Shown: positions 50,950 through 59,277 of the stretch, one piece after another
Numbering within the stretch: position 1 is the first letter of the stretch
Layout of the letters: every line of letters begins with the position of its first letter
Assembly (NCBI RefSeq): GCF_963677035.1
Contig: NZ_OY781472.1
Location: 1,612,001 to 1,676,000, forward strand
Direction of reading: 5' to 3'
Length of the DNA stretch: 64,000 nucleotides
DNA from: an uncultured Hyphomonas sp.
Lineage (GTDB): Bacteria > Pseudomonadota > Alphaproteobacteria > Caulobacterales > Hyphomonadaceae
The notes under the pieces: model-generated
Databases searched by the model: none
Seen by the model: only the letters and a program-made list of their open reading frames with translations
Told to the model about the DNA's origin: nothing
Position numbers and translations under genes: made by a program

Positions 50950-51531
50950 AGCCCCATACGAACGAAACCGCGCACTTCGTATTTATGTGCCTGCTTCGGT
51001 TTGCCTCTGAAGCCACCCAACGCGAGATATGACTGTTGTCAATTTTTAGTTGACAATCTGGGTGATTCTGAGTCGTGGCAGTTGAGTGTCTGCCTTTCTG
51101 TCTGGGCACCCTAAGGCGTCACTTTTTTGTATCTTCTTCGTGCCTGCCGGAATCCATACTACTCCATATTGGGGTGATTGGTTGCGTGGACGATTTCCCT
51201 GTCTGGAGTGGTGTTTTGGGCCTGGTTCCTCCTGATCAGGATACTTTACTTCATATCGGATACGGATGGTAACATCCCGTTAATAATTGCTTTCCGGCTT
51301 GTGGCAGACTCTTCCCGGCAAATGGAAGTTTTGTCAGCGGAACGGATCATGCGCGTGCGACGCCAACAACACCAGCATATGGATGCTTTTGGGCAGCCGG
51401 ACTTTTCCGGAGCGGTGTGTACGGTCTGTATAAACTCAGCTGACAGATTTTTGAAAATCTTATTCCGGACGGGAAGTTCCGGCGTACGCGTACAACCCCT
51501 TTTCCATCCAAAGAAGTCAGGATAGAGCCCC
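50950..51531. other. Upstream region of the adhesin gene
   Basis: 582 bases without a supported gene. It contains the inverted repeat at 51036-51056 and a relatively AT-rich stretch. It should carry the terminator of the response regulator and the promoter of the adhesin gene; AGGATAGAG precedes the adhesin ATG. Frames here show no recognisable protein motif. Confidence 0.5.
51036..51056. promoter_or_regulatory. Inverted repeat TTGTCAA-N7-TTGACAA upstream of the adhesin gene
   Basis: Perfect 7 bp arms (51036-51042 and 51050-51056) around a 7 nt T-rich spacer; 21 bp in all, a size typical for a dimeric regulator. It is 87 nt after the response-regulator stop and 475 nt before the adhesin start. 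It could be an operator or part of a terminator. Confidence 0.45.
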
Positions 51532-54500
51532 ATGAGTACATCCATTGTGATTTTCCCAAATGACCGTTCGCGCGCAAATTGGCTGATGCGGACGAGTGCG
51601 ACGGCGCTTGCTGCAGGTCTTGTTGGCTTTCCGGCGCTGGCTGGTCCCAATGGAGCTGTTGTCTCTGTTGGTGAGGCAGAGGTTGCTGGCGAAGGCAGCG
51701 CCAACATGACGATCACGCAGGGCTCTGACCGTGCGGTGATCAACTGGGACAGCTTCTCGGTCGGGCGCGGCGAGACGGTGACGTTCGTACAGCCGGATGC
51801 GGAGTCCGTGACGGCCAACCGTGTGCTGGGTCTGGACCCGTCAGTGATCCTTGGGTCTGTAAATGCCAATGGGCAGGTGGTTCTGGTCAACCGGAACGGC
51901 ATCCTGTTCGGTCAGGGCTCGCGGGTCGATGCATCAGGCCTTGTGGCGACGACGCTGGATTTTGACGATGCGGCGTTCATGGCGGGCGGGGAGCTGCGCT
52001 TCTCGGCGACGGATGCGGCCGCGGCGTCTGTGGTCAATGAAGGCTATATCTCGATCTCCAATGCCGGCATGGCGGCCTTTGTGGCGCCGCATGTGCGCAA
52101 TTCGGGCGTGATCTCTGCTAATCTCGGGCGCGTGGCGCTGGGGGCGGGCACCGGGTTTACGCTGGACCTTTATGGCGACGGGCTGATCCGGTTCGAGGCG
52201 AGCGATTCGGTCGAGTCGTTCCTGTTCGGTGAAGACGATGAGACAGCGCTGGTCGAGCAGGCGGGCGAGATCTCTGCGGCTGGCGGTAAGGTCCTTCTGA
52301 CGGCGTCTGCGGCGCGTGAAGTGGTCAACCAGTCTGTTAGCATTAGCGGAACTGTGCGGGCCGATACGGTAAGCCAGTCTGCGGGTGTGATCACGCTGTC
52401 GGGGTCTGGCGGTGTGAAGGTCGCGAACGGGGCGCTGGTGTCTGCGTCCGGGGCCAAGGGCGGCGGCCTGATCGAGGTCGATGCGGGCAGCTTCACGACG
52501 GACGGGTTGATCCAGGCTGGCGGGACGGGCTCAGGTCTTTCCACGAAGGGCGATGGCGGCACGATCCGTGTGACGGCCGACCATGTCGGACTGGGCGGGA
52601 CGCTGACCGCGTCGGGCCGTTCTGGCGGCGAGATTGCGATTGCGTCGTCGGGCCAGTTGTTCCTGGCCGAGAACGTTTTTGCGACCGGGGCGGCCGGAGA
52701 AGGCGGGTCAATCAGCTATAAGGCCGGACGTATCCTTGAGACCTCGACCGGTCGGACGAATGCGCAGGGCCTGACCCATGGCGGGACGATCACGGTGGAT
52801 GGCGGTTTGCAGGTGGCCACGTCGGGCCAATATCTTGCGGACGGCATCTATGGCCGGGGCGGTCAGATCGACTTCAGCGCCGGTGATGTGCGCCTGTTGT
52901 CGGCGGGCCTGTCGGCGAGCGGCTTCAGCCAGGGCGGTCTTGTCCGCGTCGGCGGAGCGTTCCAGGGCGGCAAGACGCCGGATACGGAGAAAGCATATTA
53001 CGGGTCGTTCCTCGGCCGGTGGGGCGAGCTTTCGCCGATTGGCAGTGCGGATGCGGTATTTTTCGGAGATGCGAGCTGGGTCGATGTGAGCGCAGCATCC
53101 GGTCTGGGCGGCACGGCCGTGATCTGGTCTGACAAGCAGACGACATTCCTGGGCGGGATCGACGCGCGCGGCGGGTCCGGCGGCGGGTCGGTGGAGATCT
53201 CCTCGGGTGAGGATTTGCGCCAGGCCGATCTGGACACGGTCTGGGTGGGCGATGGCCATCTCCTGCTTGACCCGAAGAATATCATCATCGGGACCGACAG
53301 CACCCTCGCCGAATGGGCCTATGCCGGTATAATGGGATCGGGCTATGTCAAAAACCTCGATGTCGATGTGGGACTGGATGCTGCTGATTTCTTTGGTGCT
53401 GCAGTTTCATTGAACGCAGCGGGGGACCGTCTGGCCGTAGGGGCTTACGGAGATGACGGCTCGGCCAGCAATACTGGTGCAGTTTACCTGTTCAGCTTCG
53501 CCAATAATAATTTCGCCAACGGGACGCTGGAAGCGGTGCTCGGGTCCGGTTACACCGGCGGCAAGAATGTCGATGTGGCTGTTGGGGACTCAGATGTATT
53601 TGGTTCCAGTCTCTCGCTGAACGCGGCGGGGGATCGCCTGGCCGTTGGGGCTCCAAGTGATGATGGCGCCGGTGATGCGGTCGATGGTTCCGGTGCGGTT
53701 TACCTGTTCAGCTTTACCGATACGATCTTCAGTGGCGGCGCGCAGGAAGCCGTGCTCGGGGCCGGCTACAGCAGCGGCAAGGATGTCGATGTGGCCGATC
53801 TGGAGGCGAGCGATAGCTTTGGTTCCGCTGTCTCGCTGAACGCAGCAGGCGACCGCCTGGCCGTAGGGGCTCGCGGTGATGACGGGGCCGGTAATGCGGT
53901 CAGCGGGTCCGGTTCAGTCTACCTATTCAGCTTTGCCGATACGGCCTTCACCGGTGGGACGCAGGAAGCGATTATCGGGTCCGGTTACAGCGGCGGCAAG
54001 AATGTCGATGTGGCCAATCTGGATACGAGCGATGAGTTTGGCTTCAGTGTCTCGTTGAATGCGTCGGGCGACCGTCTGGCTGCAGGGGCTCGCTTTGATG
54101 ACGGCAATGGTAATGCGGTCAACAGGGCTGGTGCGGCGTATCTGTTCAGCTTTAGTGATACGGATTTCAGCGGCGGGGCGCAGGAAGCCGTGTTCGGCTC
54201 CGGTTACAGCGGCGGCAAGAATGTCGATATGGCTGATCTGGCCGCGGATGATTTCTTTGGCGTTTCCGTTTCACTGAACGCCGTGGGGGATCGTCTGGCC
54301 ATCGGGGCTTACAGAGATGACGGCGCGGCTGATGCGTTCACCAATCCGGGTGCAGTCTACCTGTTCAGCTTTAGCGATACGGCCTTCAGCGGCGCGGCGC
54401 AGGAAGCTGTGCTCGGGGCTGGTTACAGCGGCGGTAAGGACGTCGATGTGACTAATCTGGATGCAAACGATTATTTTGGTTACGCTGTCTCGCTGAACGC

Positions 54501-57500
54501 GGCGGGGGATCGCCTCGCCGTCGGGGCCAGTGATGCAGAAAGCGCGGATGATTCGGTCTCCAATACCGGTGACGTCTACCTGTTCAGCTTTAGCGATACG
54601 GCCTTCAGCGGCGGAACACAGGAAGCCGTGTTCGGGTCTGGCTATGGTCTGGACGGCGTCAAGGTGCCTGCGATCGATTTGGCATCATCTCTGGATGCAT
54701 CTGATTTCTTTGGCGGTTCTGTCTCATTGAACGCAGCGGGTGACCGTCTGGCCGTAGGGGCTTACGGAGATGACGACGCCACTGATTCGGCCAGCAATAC
54801 CGGTGCGGTTTACCTGTTCAGCTTTAGCGATACGGCCTTCAGTGGCGGGACGCTGGAAGCGGTGATGGGGGCCGGTTACACCGGCGGCAAAAATGTCGAT
54901 GTGGCTCTGGAGGACAGCGATGGCTTCGGTTACGCAGTCTCACTGAACGCAGCGGGAGATCGCCTGGCCGTTGGGGCTCCCGGAGATGACGGCGCCAATG
55001 ATGACGTCAGCGCAGGCGGTGCGGTTTACCTGTTCAGCTTTACCGATACGGTCTTCAGTGGCGGCACGCAGGAAGCGATTATCGGGTCCGATTACGGTGG
55101 CACCAAGGATGTTGATGTGACCAATCTGCAGGCGAGCGATAACTTCGGTCAATCTGCCTCGCTGAATGCGGCGGGTGATCGTCTGGCCGTGGGAGCTTAT
55201 GGAGACGACGGCGCCAATGATGATGTCAGCGGAGCCGGTGCGGTTTATCTGTACAGCTTTAGTGATACGGCCTTCAGTGGCGGCGCGCAGGACGCAATTC
55301 TCGGGGCTGATTACAGTGGCGGCAAGAATGTCGATGTGGCCAATCTGGAAGGTGGCGATAGTTTTGGCTTCGATGTCTCGCTGAACGCGTCGGGGGATCT
55401 CCTCGCAGTGGCCGCTCGTGCAGATGATGGCGATAGTAATTCGGTCAGCAGAGCCGGTGCTGTGTATCTGTTCAGCTTTAGCGATACGGATTTCAGCGGC
55501 GGGGCGCAGGAAGCCGTCTTCGGCTATGGTTATGCCGGCCCCAAGGATGTCGACATGGCCGACCTGGCCGTGGATGATTTCTTTGGGACTTCCGTCTCGC
55601 TGAACGCAGCGGGGGATCGTCTGGCCATCGGGGCCTATAGAGATGACGGCGCCGGTGACGCGTTCACCAATACTGGTGCGGTGTATCTGTTCAGCTTTAC
55701 TAATACGGCCTTTAGCGGCGCGGCGCAGGAAGCGGTGATCGGGGCCGGTTACAGCGGCGGCAAGGACGTCGATGTGACCAATCTGGAGGACAGCGATCTA
55801 TTTGGCTACGCAGTCTCGCTGAACGCGGCGGGGGATCTCCTGGCCGTCGGGGCCAGCGATGAAGACGGCGCTACGAATAATGTCAGCAACGCCGGTGCGG
55901 TTTACCTGTTCACGGGGCCGGGCAATGCGTCGCGCTATGGATGGTCGACCGGCGAGACAGTGACGGTTGATGCGCAGGATATTGCGGACAAGCTGGCAGA
56001 AGGAACGTCTTTGACACTTCAGGCGTCGAACGACCTGACCGTGTCGACCGCGGTGAATGTGACCGGGACGCCAGCTTCTGTTGGAGCTCTGACGCTTCAG
56101 GCAGGCCGCTCGATCCTGGTGGATGCGGATATCGTGACCCTGGGCGGAGATGTGAGCCTGATCGCCAATGACCTTCTGGCGAATGGTGTGATCGATGCCG
56201 AGCGGGAAGCAGGCGCGGCTGTGATCGCGATGGCATCCGGTGCCGAGATCGATGCTGGGGCTGGTATCGTCACACTTGTGCTTCTGGACGGGGCGGGCAA
56301 GACCTACACGGCCAGTGGTGACATCACGCTTGCCTCGATCACGGCGGGCAGCCTGACCGTGCTCAATGAAGGGCCGACTGCAGGGTCTGGCATCGTGCTC
56401 CAGTCCGGGGCGGTTCTGACCGCGTCCGGCAGCGGGGATGCGATTGTCCTGGCGGGCGATACGTTCACAAACAATGCAGGCGCTTCTGCACTGGATGCGG
56501 CCTCGGGCAACTGGCAGATCTGGTCGGGGGATCCCGCAGATGACACGCTGGACGGCCTGACCGCGGACTACCGTCAATACAACGCGGTCAATGGAACCAG
56601 CACTGTTCTGGGTACGGGCAATGGGGTGTTGTATACGCTGGCGCCTGTCCTGACGGTTGCGCTGAGCGGTGATGCGATCTCAAAAGTCTATGACACAACG
56701 ACAGATGCACTGCTTGCAGCGTCGAACTATGTGGTCAGCGGGGCAATCCAGGGCGATACGGTGAGTATTCTGGAGACGGCCGGGGCCTATGACACCAGGA
56801 ATGCTGGCACGGGCAAGACGGTCACGGTGAGCGGGCTTGATGCAGCCAGCGATGTGTCGGCTTCGAACGGGGCGATGACGGTTTATGGCTACCAGCTGGC
56901 CTCCACCAGTGTTAGCGGTGCTGTCGGAGACATCACGGCCGCGACGCTGACGATCGGTGGCCTGAGCGCAGATGACAAGGTGTATGATGCTCTGACGGGC
57001 GCGACATGGACGGGCGGGAGCCTTGTGGGCGTGCTTGGCTCTGACACTGTCAGCCTGGATGGCAGCTCAGCGAGTGCGGCGTTCTCTGACAAGAATGTCG
57101 GCACGGGCAAAACGGTCACGGCGTCGGGCTTTGCGCTGTCGGGCGGAGATGCTGGGAATTATGTCCTGACGCAACCTTCGGGTCTGGCGGCAGACATCAC
57201 GGCCGCGACGCTGACGATCGGTGGCCTGAGCGCAGATGACAAGGTGTATGATGCTCTGACGGGCGCGACATGGACGGGCGGGAGCCTTGTGGGCGTGCTT
57301 GGCTCTGACACTGTCAGCCTGGATGGCAGCTCAGCGAGTGCGGCGTTCTCTGACAAGAATGTCGGCACGGGCAAAACGGTCACGGCGTCGGGCTTTGCGC
57401 TGTCGGGCGGAGATGCTGGGAATTATGTCCTGACGCAACCTTCGGGTCTGGCGGCAGACATCACGGCCGCGACGCTGACGGTGACGGTGGATGATGCCTC

Positions 57501-58104
57501 GCGGGCGCAGAGCGCTCCCGATCCAGTGTTTACCTATGATGTCACGGGCTTTGCCGGGACAGAGGATGAAAGCGTGATCTCGGGGCTGGCGGTTGCGAGT
57601 GACGCGACTGCAAACTCCGGAGCCGGCACCTATCGCATCTATGCGAGCGGGGCCTCTGCCGTCAATTACGACTTTGTCTACCAGGATGGGGTCTTGACCG
57701 TGTCGGCAGATCCAACGGATCCAACGGATCCAACGGATCCAACGGATCCAACAGATCCAACAGATCCAACAGATCCAACGGATCCGACTGACCCAACCGT
57801 GCCCGATGTGGTTACAGAAGAAGTCGAGGATGTAATTACCCATGCCGAGCTTGGCGGGGATGAGGGTCCGGGCGAAGCAAGCTCCTCCTCCAACCCGTTC
57901 ACGAGTTCTGCGGGCGCGGGCCAGACCGAGTGGTTTACGGCAATGTCCTCCGATACAGGTACTACCGAATACGCGGAATACTGGTCGGCCGACATTAATC
58001 CGGAAGAGGGGAGGCTCACCTACAAAAGAACCAAACTCGCTGTCAAAGTGGATCAAGGTGAAGGGGTCTACTATGTCGGTCAGGCAGAGGAAAAAAGCGA
58101 GTAA
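51532..58104 (+). CDS. Giant two-partner-secretion adhesin (filamentous haemagglutinin type) with FG-GAP-like and MBG repeats
   Basis: A 2190-residue exported TpsA protein. Signal region to about residue 37 (ATALAAGLVGFPALA), then the TPS domain (about 40-190: AVINWDSFSVGRGETVTFVQP, NRVLGLDPSVILGSVNANGQVVLVN, with NRNG where NPNG is usual). Residues 190-600 are haemagglutinin beta-helix strands ending in GHLLLDPKNIIIG. Residues 604-1462 are 12 FG-GAP-like units (FG..VSLNAAGDRLAVGAYGDDG, GAVYLFSF). Then come more helix strands, MBG-type repeats (about 1700-1980, two identical) and a DPT tract, with an acidic C-terminus. Its TpsB is at 59278, after a 1.17 kb gap. Role: cell-surface adhesion or biofilm, inferred from the family. 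Confidence 0.9.
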   Translation: MSTSIVIFPNDRSRANWLMRTSATALAAGLVGFPALAGPNGAVVSVGEAEVAGEGSANMTITQGSDRAVINWDSFSVGRGETVTFVQPDAESVTANRVLGLDPSVILGSVNANGQVVLVNRNGILFGQGSRVDASGLVATTLDFDDAAFMAGGELRFSATDAAAASVVNEGYISISNAGMAAFVAPHVRNSGVISANLGRVALGAGTGFTLDLYGDGLIRFEASDSVESFLFGEDDETALVEQAGEISAAGGKVLLTASAAREVVNQSVSISGTVRADTVSQSAGVITLSGSGGVKVANGALVSASGAKGGGLIEVDAGSFTTDGLIQAGGTGSGLSTKGDGGTIRVTADHVGLGGTLTASGRSGGEIAIASSGQLFLAENVFATGAAGEGGSISYKAGRILETSTGRTNAQGLTHGGTITVDGGLQVATSGQYLADGIYGRGGQIDFSAGDVRLLSAGLSASGFSQGGLVRVGGAFQGGKTPDTEKAYYGSFLGRWGELSPIGSADAVFFGDASWVDVSAASGLGGTAVIWSDKQTTFLGGIDARGGSGGGSVEISSGEDLRQADLDTVWVGDGHLLLDPKNIIIGTDSTLAEWAYAGIMGSGYVKNLDVDVGLDAADFFGAAVSLNAAGDRLAVGAYGDDGSASNTGAVYLFSFANNNFANGTLEAVLGSGYTGGKNVDVAVGDSDVFGSSLSLNAAGDRLAVGAPSDDGAGDAVDGSGAVYLFSFTDTIFSGGAQEAVLGAGYSSGKDVDVADLEASDSFGSAVSLNAAGDRLAVGARGDDGAGNAVSGSGSVYLFSFADTAFTGGTQEAIIGSGYSGGKNVDVANLDTSDEFGFSVSLNASGDRLAAGARFDDGNGNAVNRAGAAYLFSFSDTDFSGGAQEAVFGSGYSGGKNVDMADLAADDFFGVSVSLNAVGDRLAIGAYRDDGAADAFTNPGAVYLFSFSDTAFSGAAQEAVLGAGYSGGKDVDVTNLDANDYFGYAVSLNAAGDRLAVGASDAESADDSVSNTGDVYLFSFSDTAFSGGTQEAVFGSGYGLDGVKVPAIDLASSLDASDFFGGSVSLNAAGDRLAVGAYGDDDATDSASNTGAVYLFSFSDTAFSGGTLEAVMGAGYTGGKNVDVALEDSDGFGYAVSLNAAGDRLAVGAPGDDGANDDVSAGGAVYLFSFTDTVFSGGTQEAIIGSDYGGTKDVDVTNLQASDNFGQSASLNAAGDRLAVGAYGDDGANDDVSGAGAVYLYSFSDTAFSGGAQDAILGADYSGGKNVDVANLEGGDSFGFDVSLNASGDLLAVAARADDGDSNSVSRAGAVYLFSFSDTDFSGGAQEAVFGYGYAGPKDVDMADLAVDDFFGTSVSLNAAGDRLAIGAYRDDGAGDAFTNTGAVYLFSFTNTAFSGAAQEAVIGAGYSGGKDVDVTNLEDSDLFGYAVSLNAAGDLLAVGASDEDGATNNVSNAGAVYLFTGPGNASRYGWSTGETVTVDAQDIADKLAEGTSLTLQASNDLTVSTAVNVTGTPASVGALTLQAGRSILVDADIVTLGGDVSLIANDLLANGVIDAEREAGAAVIAMASGAEIDAGAGIVTLVLLDGAGKTYTASGDITLASITAGSLTVLNEGPTAGSGIVLQSGAVLTASGSGDAIVLAGDTFTNNAGASALDAASGNWQIWSGDPADDTLDGLTADYRQYNAVNGTSTVLGTGNGVLYTLAPVLTVALSGDAISKVYDTTTDALLAASNYVVSGAIQGDTVSILETAGAYDTRNAGTGKTVTVSGLDAASDVSASNGAMTVYGYQLASTSVSGAVGDITAATLTIGGLSADDKVYDALTGATWTGGSLVGVLGSDTVSLDGSSASAAFSDKNVGTGKTVTASGFALSGGDAGNYVLTQPSGLAADITAATLTIGGLSADDKVYDALTGATWTGGSLVGVLGSDTVSLDGSSASAAFSDKNVGTGKTVTASGFALSGGDAGNYVLTQPSGLAADITAATLTVTVDDASRAQSAPDPVFTYDVTGFAGTEDESVISGLAVASDATANSGAGTYRIYASGASAVNYDFVYQDGVLTVSADPTDPTDPTDPTDPTDPTDPTDPTDPTDPTVPDVVTEEVEDVITHAELGGDEGPGEASSSSNPFTSSAGAGQTEWFTAMSSDTGTTEYAEYWSADINPEEGRLTYKRTKLAVKVDQGEGVYYVGQAEEKSE
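53344..54642 (+). repeat. FG-GAP-like units 1-6 of the adhesin (first six-unit block)
   Basis: Six repeats of about 72 residues (about 215 nt), each with F-G-x-x-V-S-L-N-A, GDRLAVGA, DDG and GAVYLFSF. Unit by unit they resemble units 7-12 more than each other; unit 4 and 10 share NASGD and DTDFSGGAQEAVFG, and 5 and 11 share MADLA, RLAIGAYRDDG and AFSGAAQEAV. This shows duplication of a six-unit block. Confidence 0.8.
54643..55918 (+). repeat. FG-GAP-like units 7-12 of the adhesin (second six-unit block)
   Basis: The second copy of the six-unit block, in the same unit order as 53344-54642. Unit 7 begins with a longer linker (YGLDGVKVPAIDLASSLDASD) and unit 12 ends at YLFTGPG where the beta-helix part resumes. 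FG-GAP units build beta-propeller blades, so each block may form one ring; that is inference. Confidence 0.8.
56941..57204 (+). repeat. MBG-type repeat, copy 1 of a 264 bp perfect tandem duplication
   Basis: 264 bp (88 codons) starting GCGACGCTGACGATCGG. By eye it is identical in every base to the next 264 bp. It encodes an MBG-type beta domain (KVYDALTGATW, SDKNVGTGKTV, GGDAGNYVL). Confidence 0.85.
57205..57468 (+). repeat. MBG-type repeat, copy 2 of the 264 bp perfect tandem duplication
   Basis: Immediate head-to-tail copy of 56941-57204 with no base differences that I can see; a partial third start (GCGACGCTGACG at 57469) follows before the sequence diverges. Absence of silent differences points to a recent duplication or gene conversion. 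Confidence 0.85.
57709..57798 (+). repeat. Ten 9-bp tandem units coding Asp-Pro-Thr
   Basis: Ten in-frame units of GATCCAACG with minor changes (GATCCAACA three times, GATCCGACT, GACCCAACC). They code (DPT)10, a stiff spacer between the MBG repeats and the C-terminal region. The low divergence suggests copy number can vary by slippage without frameshift. Confidence 0.9.
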
Positions 58105-59277
58105 GGCTCAGTAGGTCATTTTAGCCTTTCTCATGGAGGTCGCGTCGCCCTCCACCACCTTGATAAGGGTGGGGGGCGACGCTGCCGTTTCGGAAGTGGA
58201 TAGACAGGTGTCCCGGGGATTGGGCATTGCCCTGTTTTGAGGAGGGGGCGCAGAGGCCTAAATCTTACCCTGCTGGAAAACGCGACACTTTCGGACTTTT
58301 TGGGGTTTTCCGCTGTCTGCAGCCTTGAAGAAATTACTGCTCAGAAATCAGGTCCAGAGCGCGTCTCCGATGGCCAATCTGAGGATGCCGCTCAGCTTGA
58401 TGAGCGCACCTATCTTAATCGGTCCCTGTAGGAAGGGAACTTTGCTCCAGGCCGAAGATTGGTCGATCTTGTCACCTTTCGAGGCAGGTGACGCGATGAA
58501 CTATCGGGTCGCATTCCAGGAGAACTCAGGACTTTGCCGTCCCTCGGGTTTGCCGAAGCGATTATCACACTCATCGTACAGCCGTTTACAGCGAACCAGG
58601 GATAAGCGCGAAAAAAGAGGAAATAGCTGGGGTGGCACGGGTTGAAGGATCGTCTTTTGCCTCAGGTCGATCGACGTAGAAGGACAAGCCGTCGTGTGCG
58701 TTGTCCGCACCCGGCGGGGTGGGCGCGCGGAACGGGAGTTAGTATGGAATCATCCGATGATCGAAATGCAAGACCAGAGACTGATCAGGAGATAGGGGGC
58801 ATGTATTCGGACGTTGTTTGGGATATTGCCCAAGGGGCCCTGGAAGCCCGTGTGCCGCCCCTGTATTATACTTCATTCAACTGACTGCATTCAGGCTGAG
58901 ACCGACCACCGAAAGGCAGCCAAATCTGGACTGTTTGGGCCAGCTTCTGAGCCAATCACGCCTCTTGATGCGAATCACTCATAGGGATGGTCCAGGCGGG
59001 GGGTGCAACTTTGCCCGCATCCGGGCTGGGATTTGCCTGATAAGAAAGCAGGGGGGACTATTTCGAGTAGAACACTCTTCACAAAGGAGTATTTTGAATT
59101 CCCCGCAAGTGGCTCTGGATTGGGGCGAAAAGCGCCCCTCCGGGGTTTCGTGCCGGAACTCGCTTCAATATGGAGTCTGATCGGTAAGGATTGTTAACCT
59201 TTTCGGCGTGACTGGCGTTCAACACTCGTTTCATATCCCGAAGGGAACCCACCCTGAACAGAGGTTTGGAACGAGCA
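58105..59277. other. 1.17 kb gap between adhesin and its transporter gene
   Basis: Apart from the hairpin at 58142 I find no supported gene. The best small frame is 58744-58884 (46 codons, starting MESSDDRNARPE, with GGGAG about 7 nt before the ATG), without recognisable motif. GTTAACC at 59193-59199 may be a control site for the transporter gene. Adjacent tpsA and tpsB genes are normally close, so the gap is odd; it may be a remnant of lost genes or house an unannotated RNA. Confidence 0.45.
58142..58182 (+). terminator. Strong hairpin after the adhesin gene
   Basis: GCGTCGCCCTCCACC (58142-58156) pairs with GGTGGGGGGCGACGC (58168-58182): 15 bp with one G-U pair and an 11 nt loop, 38 nt after the adhesin stop. 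No T-run follows, but the stem is very stable and likely ends or protects the adhesin transcript. Confidence 0.7.

Noticed and set aside
51246..51902. Minus-strand frame of 218 codons at the adhesin start
   Set aside because: Antisense to the signal and TPS domain of the adhesin, with Ser/Thr/Pro-rich sequence and no motif.
53344..55918. Possible CRISPR array or intergenic repeat array
   Set aside because: The repeat period is about 215 nt, in frame throughout, and codes for conserved FG-GAP-like protein units; there are no short identical repeats with unique spacers.
57331..58056. Minus-strand frame with repeated WIRW/ICWI units
   Set aside because: It is the antisense reading of the DPT minisatellite and MBG repeats in the adhesin gene.
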